A DNA stretch of 19,319 nt. Source: Hyphomonas sp. Lineage in GTDB: Bacteria; Pseudomonadota; Alphaproteobacteria; Caulobacterales; Hyphomonadaceae. Within the stretch, counting starts at the first letter, position 1, and each line of letters begins with the position of its first letter. The notes below the pieces were generated by a model that was given only the letters and a program-made list of their open reading frames with translations, made no database searches and was not told where the DNA came from. The stretch covers positions 1 through 19,319 of the forward strand of contig JANSXJ010000018.1 in the NCBI GenBank assembly GCA_024743015.1, read 5' to 3'. This document shows positions 13,991 to 19,319 of this stretch, one piece after another. The position numbers and the translations under genes are program-made.

Positions 13991-15394
13991 ATGTCAGCCC
14001 TCTGGTTCATCGCGTTTTCGCTGATCTGGACGGGGCTACTTGCGGGGGGTGCTCATTATCTGAGCCGAGAGCCCGTGCCGGCCCGGTTCGCACACACCAT
14101 CTGGCGGGGCGCCGCCATCCTCGCTTTCCTGCCCTGGATGATTGCCGGTATCTACGCCCTGATCCCGGCGCCAATGGCTACGCCCATCCCGGATCTGCCT
14201 TATATTGGCGGCGCGGCAGAAGCCTTGTCGGCAAACGGAGCGATACAGGCCGCAACCGATTCCAATGCGGCGCCGATTATCGGGATGATCCTGATGGCGG
14301 TGCTGATTGGCGGCTGGCTCGCACGTCTCGGAATGAATGCCCTGTGCCAGATCCGGCTACAGAACATCAAGAAGCTCGCCAGACCACACGCACAAGTTCG
14401 GTCTGACATCTGGGCGCGCAAACTTGGTCTCAAGAACGCGCCTGCAACAGCGAGCATTCCGCATGGGTCGCCCTTTCTGGCGGGCATTCGCGAGCGCACA
14501 ATCTATCTACCGGAAGCAATTTCCGATCAGCGCGACGCCGATATCATTCTGGCGCACGAGTGCACGCATATCTCGCGCGGTGACCTGATCACGCGCCCAT
14601 TTGAGCGTCTGGTCGCGGATGTCTTTTGGTTCTCGCCATTCGCCTGGGTTATGCGTCGCCAACTCGACTATTGGCGCGAGGCGGCCTGCGACGAGCAGAC
14701 TGCAGCGCTGACCGGCGACAATTTCGCCTATGCCCGCGCGCTCGCCAATACGGCGCGTGTAACCCGGCCGCACCCGGTTCAGACACTGCCAGTGGCTGCC
14801 TTCATCCTGCCGCGTCACGAGACGTTGAAGAAGCGTCTGACCCAGCTGCTGGAACGCGATGCGCGCAAGCCGAGGCAACGCCTCGCGGGCCTTGCTCTAC
14901 TTGCGGGTCTTATACTTGCGCCACTTTCGCTCGCTCAAGCTACATCAGTGGTGAGCGGCAATGTCTTCACCCATGCCATCTTCGTGGAGTCCTATGCGAA
15001 GGTCAGCCAGCCCTTTGGCGAGATATATTATGAAGCTGAGGATAAATCCTGGTGGCACAGCGGCGTTGATATCAAAGCCAAGGAAGGCACACCCATCTAC
15101 AGCCCGACCGAAGCGAAAGTGATCTGGGCCGGCAAGAAGGAAGACTATGGCTACACAGTCGACCTGTGGCTCGAGGATGGGCGCAAGATGCGGTTCTCGC
15201 AAATGTCGAAAATCCTGGTTGAGAAAGATCAGAAAATCAAAGCAGGCACGCTGATCGGCAAAGTCGGCAAGTCCGGCAAAGGCGCCACTGGCCCGCACCT
15301 GCACCTCGAAGTCTACAAGGATGGCGAACATCAGGACCCGCTAAAGGTCAAAGGCCTGGTCCTGTACGAAGGCTGCTGCGACGCCCGGGGCTGA
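13991..15394 (+). CDS. BlaR1-like M56 protease fused to an M23 peptidase domain
   Basis: A 467-residue membrane protein with two metallopeptidase domains. The M56 part (about 1-315) has membrane spans near 5-22, 38-58, 94-115 and 297-314. A cytoplasmic zinc site H189-E-C-T-H193 lies in it, and E230 or E235 is the likely third ligand. The C-terminal part (about 325-455) is an M23/LytM domain with H356-S-G-V-D360 and H436-L-H438, so all four zinc-site residues are present. In BlaR1 this periplasmic position is a penicillin-binding sensor, so the M23 domain could sense or cut peptidoglycan and trigger cleavage of the BlaI-type partner. GGAG lies 8 nt before the ATG. The fusion type exists in annotation as M23/M56 metallopeptidase, but I know of no worked-out function. 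Confidence 0.92.
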   Translation: MSALWFIAFSLIWTGLLAGGAHYLSREPVPARFAHTIWRGAAILAFLPWMIAGIYALIPAPMATPIPDLPYIGGAAEALSANGAIQAATDSNAAPIIGMILMAVLIGGWLARLGMNALCQIRLQNIKKLARPHAQVRSDIWARKLGLKNAPATASIPHGSPFLAGIRERTIYLPEAISDQRDADIILAHECTHISRGDLITRPFERLVADVFWFSPFAWVMRRQLDYWREAACDEQTAALTGDNFAYARALANTARVTRPHPVQTLPVAAFILPRHETLKKRLTQLLERDARKPRQRLAGLALLAGLILAPLSLAQATSVVSGNVFTHAIFVESYAKVSQPFGEIYYEAEDKSWWHSGVDIKAKEGTPIYSPTEAKVIWAGKKEDYGYTVDLWLEDGRKMRFSQMSKILVEKDQKIKAGTLIGKVGKSGKGATGPHLHLEVYKDGEHQDPLKVKGLVLYEGCCDARG

Positions 15395-15422
15395 GCATCG
15401 CCGCCAAGCCGCGAACCATAAT

Positions 15423-15470
15423 GAGGCTCGGATCGCTGGTCCGGGCCTCTTCTCGTTTCGTTTTCGTCGT
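15423..15470 (+). terminator. Rho-independent terminator of the BlaI/M56-M23 unit
   Basis: A 10-bp stem, GAGGCTCGGA (15423-15432) and TCCGGGCCTC (15440-15449), has one G-T wobble and a 7-nt loop. A T-rich tail follows to about 15470. It starts 29 nt after the stop of the M56-M23 gene and just before the convergent prs stop. On the minus strand the tail is poor in T, so it is mainly rightward. Confidence 0.8.
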
Positions 15471-16403
15471 TTAATCGAAGAGTTTCGAAACGCTCTCATT
15501 ATTGGCGATCCGGCGTATGGCCTCGCCAAGCAGCGGTGCCACGGACAAGACACGAAGCTTCTTAGACTTCAGGTCCGCGTCAGACGGCTGGATCGTGTTG
15601 CAGATGACCAGCTCATCCATTTCGGATTTCTCGACACGCCCGACTGCATTGTTCGAGAGCACCCCATGGGTGATATAGGCGCTCACCGCGGTCGCGCCCT
15701 GTTCCTTCAGCGCGGCAGCGGCGTTGCACAATGTGCCCCCGGAGTCGCAAATGTCATCGACCAGGATGCACTGGCGACCATCCACGTCACCGATAATGTT
15801 CATGACCTCGGATTTGCCAGCTTCTGGGCGGCGCTTGTCGACAATTGCCAGATCGGCGCCGATGCGCTTGGCGAAAGATCGCGCCCGGACCACACCGCCG
15901 ACGTCGGGTGAGACCACCATCAGCTTGTCTCCGCCCAGACGGCGCTGGACATCGTCCACCATTACCGGCAGGGCGACCATATTGTCCGTCGGAATGTCGA
16001 AGAAGCCCTGGATCTGACCGGCATGCAGATCCATTGTAAGCACGCGATCGGCGCCGGCGGCGGAAATCAGATTTGCGACCAGCTTTGCGGAGATGGGCGT
16101 TCGGCCATCTGTCTTGCGATCCTGACGGGCATAACCGAAATACGGAATAACCGCTGTAATCCGCGCCGCGGAGGCGCGTCGCAGTGCGTCAATGCAGATC
16201 AGCAATTCCATCAAATTATCGTTGGCGGGCTTCGACGTGGACTGGATGATGAAGACATCCTCGCCGCGAACATTTTCATTGATCCGTACGAAGATCTCAT
16301 TGTCGGCGAAATTCTTCACCTCGGCATCTGTCAGCGGACAATCGAGATGATCCGCAATCGCATTTGCCAATGGCCTGTTCGCGTTACAGGAAATAAGTTT
16401 CAT
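15471..16403 (-). CDS. prs: Ribose-phosphate pyrophosphokinase
   Basis: A 310-residue PRPP synthase (ribose 5-phosphate plus ATP to PRPP and AMP), supplying nucleotide, His and Trp synthesis. The class I features are visible: the flexible loop [20 protein letters not shown], the metal/ATP element [14 protein letters not shown], and the PRPP loop [12 protein letters not shown] chose the ATG at 16403 ([13 protein letters not shown]), the family's standard N terminus. The in-frame TTG at 16436 would add 11 unmatched residues. The ribosome-binding site (AGGCGG, about 7 nt away) is moderate. It follows mtnP on the same strand after 108 bp; any promoter there is not obvious. Confidence 0.97.
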   Translation of the reverse strand: MKLISCNANRPLANAIADHLDCPLTDAEVKNFADNEIFVRINENVRGEDVFIIQSTSKPANDNLMELLICIDALRRASAARITAVIPYFGYARQDRKTDGRTPISAKLVANLISAAGADRVLTMDLHAGQIQGFFDIPTDNMVALPVMVDDVQRRLGGDKLMVVSPDVGGVVRARSFAKRIGADLAIVDKRRPEAGKSEVMNIIGDVDGRQCILVDDICDSGGTLCNAAAALKEQGATAVSAYITHGVLSNNAVGRVEKSEMDELVICNTIQPSDADLKSKKLRVLSVAPLLGEAIRRIANNESVSKLFD

Positions 16404-16511
16404 TGAGGTGCCGCCTTTGCCCGTATTCCTGTCCAAGGCTTAAAGACGAACGCTCGGTGAGTCGCAAGGTGACTCTGTTGCGGCGCTTCGTGTTTTGGCA
16501 GTGGGTGTGGC

Positions 16512-17390
16512 TTAACGGCCAAGAATGCGCCCGGCAACGGCGTCCAGTTTCGCCAGGATCGCTGGATCACGTGCCTCCGGCGCGGTGATCAACGCATAGT
16601 CGAGACAGGTCTCGATTCCCTGCGGCGACGATGTGCGCGGTTTCCCCTGCAGCGACTGGGCCAGGGCTGAGACGGCCGCTTTCGCCTTCGAGGTGTTTGC
16701 GGCCATCACTTCCAGGACATTCGTGACCTCGACGGCGGCCTCGCCCTCGCGCCAGCAATCATAGTCGGTGACCATGGCGATGGTCGCATAAGGCAGCTCG
16801 GCCTCGCGCGCCAGTTTGGCCTCTGGCATATTGGTCATGCCGATCACGTCGCATCCCCATTGACGATAGAGGTGACTTTCAGCCCGGGAAGAGAATTGCG
16901 GGCCTTCCATGGTCAGATAGGTGCCGCCGCGATGGACCCTCGCGCCGACGGACTTAGCGGCATCCCCTGCGAGACCTGAGAGACGCGAGCAGATCGGGTC
17001 GGCCATGGAAACGTGGGCGACCATGCCTGGACCGAAATAGGTCTTCTCGCGAGCGAAGGTCCGGTCAATGAACTGATCGACCATGACAAACTCTCCCGGG
17101 GCATATTGCTCCTGCAGCGAGCCACAGGCCGAGATGGACAAGATGTCCGTACAGCCGAGGCGCTTCAACGCATCGATATTGGCGCGATAAGGCACGGTTG
17201 TCGGAGACAGACGGTGACCCTTGCCGTGGCGCGGCAGGAAAACCATCTCGACATCGCCAACCCGGCCTTTGACCAGCGCATCCGAGGGTGCGCCCCAGGG
17301 GGTGTCGACGCGAACCTGCTCGGCATTCTCCAGGCCGTCTATCTCATAGAGACCCGAGCCGCCAATAACGCCAATGACCCATTTGGACAT
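16512..17390 (-). CDS. mtnP: S-methyl-5'-thioadenosine phosphorylase
   Basis: A 292-residue phosphorylase that splits methylthioadenosine into adenine and methylthioribose-1-phosphate in methionine salvage. Family marks are IGGSGLY (phosphate/base loop), LPRHGKGHRLSPTTVPYRANI, ISACGSLQE, TMEGPQFSSRAES and, decisively for MTA rather than inosine phosphorylase, GMTNMPEAKLAREAELPYATIAMVTDYDCW. GGAGG lies 6 nt before the ATG at 17390. It lies directly behind the terminator of the petBC operon, so it is expressed by read-through or from a promoter overlapping the end of petC. Confidence 0.95.
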   Translation of the reverse strand: MSKWVIGVIGGSGLYEIDGLENAEQVRVDTPWGAPSDALVKGRVGDVEMVFLPRHGKGHRLSPTTVPYRANIDALKRLGCTDILSISACGSLQEQYAPGEFVMVDQFIDRTFAREKTYFGPGMVAHVSMADPICSRLSGLAGDAAKSVGARVHRGGTYLTMEGPQFSSRAESHLYRQWGCDVIGMTNMPEAKLAREAELPYATIAMVTDYDCWREGEAAVEVTNVLEVMAANTSKAKAAVSALAQSLQGKPRTSSPQGIETCLDYALITAPEARDPAILAKLDAVAGRILGR

Positions 17391-17408
17391 GGACTTCCTC
17401 CAGATGCG

Positions 17409-17441
17409 AAAACCCCGCCCTTGGAGCAATCCAGGGCGGGG
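17409..17441 (-). terminator. Rho-independent terminator of the bc1-complex operon
   Basis: A 12-bp stem with one bulged base: CCCCGCCCT-T-GGA (17413-17425) and TCC-AGGGCGGGG (17430-17441), with a four-base loop. On the minus strand it is followed at once by TTTT (17412 to 17409). It lies 32 nt after the petC stop and ends only about 18 nt before the mtnP start codon. Confidence 0.85.
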
Positions 17442-17473
17442 TCGTCAATTCACCAGACTGTGTTCTGTGCTGC

Positions 17474-18418
17474 TTAGTGCTCAACGCTGCGCCAGATGCG
17501 CTTGTAGGAGAACCAGAGCAGGATCGCCAGCAGGACCAGATAGATCATGGTTGGCAGGGCCAGGGACTTGCGCTGGCCCTGTTTTGGATCGCCCGCCCAG
17601 TGCAGGAACTGAGCAACATCCTTGGCCATCTGAGACGTCGTGGCTTCGGTGCCATCAATATATTCGACGCGGCCATCCGGTAGCTGCGGTGCCATGGCGA
17701 GGAAGCCGCCATAAGGCGTATGGCGCGGATCACCGTCCCATTGCGGCGTGGTATCCCCGGCAAAGTATGGGTTGTAATAGAGGCCTGTCGGCTGGATCAG
17801 CGTGCCAACCGTCTCATCCTTGTCGAACTCGAGATAATTGACGTTGAGACCGTCTTCGCCGGGCTTCGTCTTGATTTTCTCTGGGTCCGGATACCCAGTC
17901 AGAAGCGAGTAGATATAAGATGCGCCATCACCTTCATTGCCGTGACCACGCGCTTTGGTGATGACGGAAAGGTCTGGTGGCATCGCCCCGCCATTGGCCG
18001 CCATGGCGGCCTGATCGTTCGGATACGGGCTGCGGAATGGATCAGACGGACGCGCCGGGCGATAGACAGGATCGCCATTCTCATCCGGGTTCGGATCCAG
18101 AATCTCGAACTCTGCGGCAATCGCCTTGACCAGCGGATTGTCGTTCGCATTCGGATAGTCCGAGCTGTAGAACGGTCCGCCTTTTTCACCGAGATTGCGA
18201 TAAGACAGCAGCTTCATGCCGTGGCAGGAGGCACAGACTTCCTTATAGACCTGGAAGCCGCGCTGGACGCTGTCCTTGTCGAGCTTGCCCGCAGGGACCT
18301 TCGCGAACTTCCAGCCATCTTCCGGAGCGTGCGCGTGCTTCGCGCCGCCGGCGGCATGAGCTGTCAGGCCGAGAGCGAGCGCGCCAAGACCTGCGAGGAG
18401 AGGACGGAAAAGTTTCAT
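17474..18418 (-). CDS. petC: Cytochrome c1 of the bc1 complex
   Basis: A 314-residue cytochrome c1, which passes electrons from the Rieske protein to a soluble or membrane cytochrome c on the periplasmic side. It has a Sec signal peptide (about 1-22, ending AHA), one heme-binding C62-A-S-C65-H66, the MPPDLS motif near 147-152, a likely axial Met in FLAMAPQL (about 242) and one C-terminal membrane anchor (about 288-306) followed by a basic KRIWRS end. AAGGAA lies 8 nt before the ATG at 18418. It follows petB by 12 nt, so the two are co-transcribed. Confidence 0.97.
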   Translation of the reverse strand: MKLFRPLLAGLGALALGLTAHAAGGAKHAHAPEDGWKFAKVPAGKLDKDSVQRGFQVYKEVCASCHGMKLLSYRNLGEKGGPFYSSDYPNANDNPLVKAIAAEFEILDPNPDENGDPVYRPARPSDPFRSPYPNDQAAMAANGGAMPPDLSVITKARGHGNEGDGASYIYSLLTGYPDPEKIKTKPGEDGLNVNYLEFDKDETVGTLIQPTGLYYNPYFAGDTTPQWDGDPRHTPYGGFLAMAPQLPDGRVEYIDGTEATTSQMAKDVAQFLHWAGDPKQGQRKSLALPTMIYLVLLAILLWFSYKRIWRSVEH

Positions 18419-18430
18419 ATCCGTGTTTCC

Positions 18431-19319
18431 TTATTCGGCTGGCGCCGCTGCCGGCGCATCGTGTCCAAGTACGGACTTGTGAATGGAGTCCGGTTCACCC
18501 TTTGGACGCTCGCGGAGGCCCAGAACTGGCAGGATGATCAGGAAGAAGGCGAAATAGTAAGCGGTCAGGATCTGGGACAGAGTCTTGAACGTGAAGGCCG
18601 GGGCCTTCTGAATCGCCATGGAGGCGACGCCGCCACTGTCACGCTGTTCATCGCGGAACTGCGCAGCCGGGGCAAACTCTTCAAAGACGCGGCTGCCTTC
18701 CAGGCCTGCGGAGTCGGTGTAGTTGACCACCAGCTTGTCTTTTCCCATCGCCACAACCGCATTGTCGGGATTGGACGCGCCGCACCAGCCAAGCAACAGG
18801 CAGACCACCACAAAGACCATGTAGAACTGCTTCGCCACCGGACGATAGCGCATGGACTTCACCTTGGATGTGTCCAGCCAGGGCAGCAGGAATAGAACCG
18901 CAATCGATCCGAACATGGCGATAACGCCAAGCAGCTTCGCATCCATCGGTCCAATATTGAACGTGATGGCCCGCAGGATCGCGTAGAAGGGTAGCAGGTA
19001 CCATTCCGGCACAATGTGCGCAGGTGTCACCAGCGGGTTGGCTTCGATATAATTATCTGCGTGACCAAGAACGTTTGGCGCATAGAAGACAAAGACTGCG
19101 AAGATGATCAGGAACACAACAATCGCGAAGCCATCCTTGACCGTGTAATACGGGTGGAATGGAACCGTGTCCTTTTTCGTATCCTGAACTTCAACCCCTG
19201 TCGGGTTGTTATTGCCAGGTACGTGCAGCGCCCAAATGTGCAAGATCACAACCCCGGCAATCATGAAGGGCAGCAAATAGTGGAGCGAGAAGAAGCGCTG
19301 CAGCGTCTGGTTGCCGACC
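18431..19319 (-). CDS. petB: Cytochrome b of the bc1 complex (5' end outside window)
   Basis: The last 295 codons of cytochrome b; the N-terminal part lies beyond the window end. The visible part begins with [18 protein letters not shown], where the His is a heme ligand of the fourth helix. It contains the Qo-site motif PEWY (in [18 protein letters not shown]) and ends with helices [12 protein letters not shown] and [18 protein letters not shown]. Between those two helices is a loop of about 65 residues that looks longer than the roughly 30 I would expect for alphaproteobacteria. The frame is open to the edge, and no true start is present. It is the gene before petC. Confidence 0.96.
   Translation of the reverse strand, partial: VGNQTLQRFFSLHYLLPFMIAGVVILHIWALHVPGNNNPTGVEVQDTKKDTVPFHPYYTVKDGFAIVVFLIIFAVFVFYAPNVLGHADNYIEANPLVTPAHIVPEWYLLPFYAILRAITFNIGPMDAKLLGVIAMFGSIAVLFLLPWLDTSKVKSMRYRPVAKQFYMVFVVVCLLLGWCGASNPDNAVVAMGKDKLVVNYTDSAGLEGSRVFEEFAPAAQFRDEQRDSGGVASMAIQKAPAFTFKTLSQILTAYYFAFFLIILPVLGLRERPKGEPDSIHKSVLGHDAPAAAPAE

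Noticed and set aside
17720..18895. 391-codon frame antisense to petC and petB
   Set aside because: It is a codon-bias shadow; the petBC proteins are unmistakable.

Overview
The window looks like a chromosomal segment of an alphaproteobacterium, most likely of the Hyphomonadaceae (Hyphomonas/Henriciella type). The assignment rests on the character of the housekeeping proteins (RmuC, YchF, L25/Ctc, PetB/PetC, MtnP), the moderately high GC, a BigR/SqrR-type sulfur operon, and the dispersed intergenic repeats. It is an inference from sequence reading, not from a search. No tRNA, rRNA, CRISPR, IS or phage feature was seen.

Layout. (1) 1-331: non-coding, packed with short palindromic modules. (2) 332-2910: a sulfide/persulfide island. 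A persulfide-dioxygenase-like metallo-beta-lactamase gene runs left. A BigR/SqrR-type ArsR repressor, a rhodanese-DUF2892 protein and a TauE/SafE permease run right. The two units share one 39-bp nested dyad operator. (3) 2953-5240: a divergent pair of putatively exported oxidoreductases, a Tat-type short-chain dehydrogenase and a DAO-family flavoprotein whose domain order is circularly permuted. (4) 5237-8107 (minus): def - small membrane ORF - fmt - GNAT - truA, a translation-related operon with tight or overlapping junctions. (5) 8108-8548: a second repeat-rich gap. (6) 8549-11025 (minus): ychF and rmuC. (7) 11173-12045 (plus): a membrane-anchored TIR-like protein that appears to lack the NADase glutamate. 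(8) 12051-13399 (minus): rplY and pth separated by a long hairpin. (9) 13549-15470 (plus): a BlaI-type repressor with its own operator, followed by a BlaR1-like M56 protease fused to an M23 peptidoglycan-peptidase domain, ending in an intrinsic terminator. (10) 15471-17390 (minus): prs and mtnP. (11) 17409-19319 (minus): the end of a bc1-complex operon, petB (cut by the window edge) and petC, with a strong terminator.

How the genes fit together. The sulfur island reads as a persulfide sensor controlling enzymes that oxidise or move sulfane sulfur. The BlaI/M56-M23 pair reads as a two-gene cell-wall-responsive switch in which the usual penicillin-binding sensor is replaced by an M23 domain. 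Def, Fmt, Pth, L25, YchF and TruA are core translation functions. The least ordinary items are the permuted DAO-like lipoprotein, the M56-M23 sensor, the Glu-less TIR protein, the symmetrical BigR-type operator and an unlisted 41-residue membrane ORF between def and fmt.
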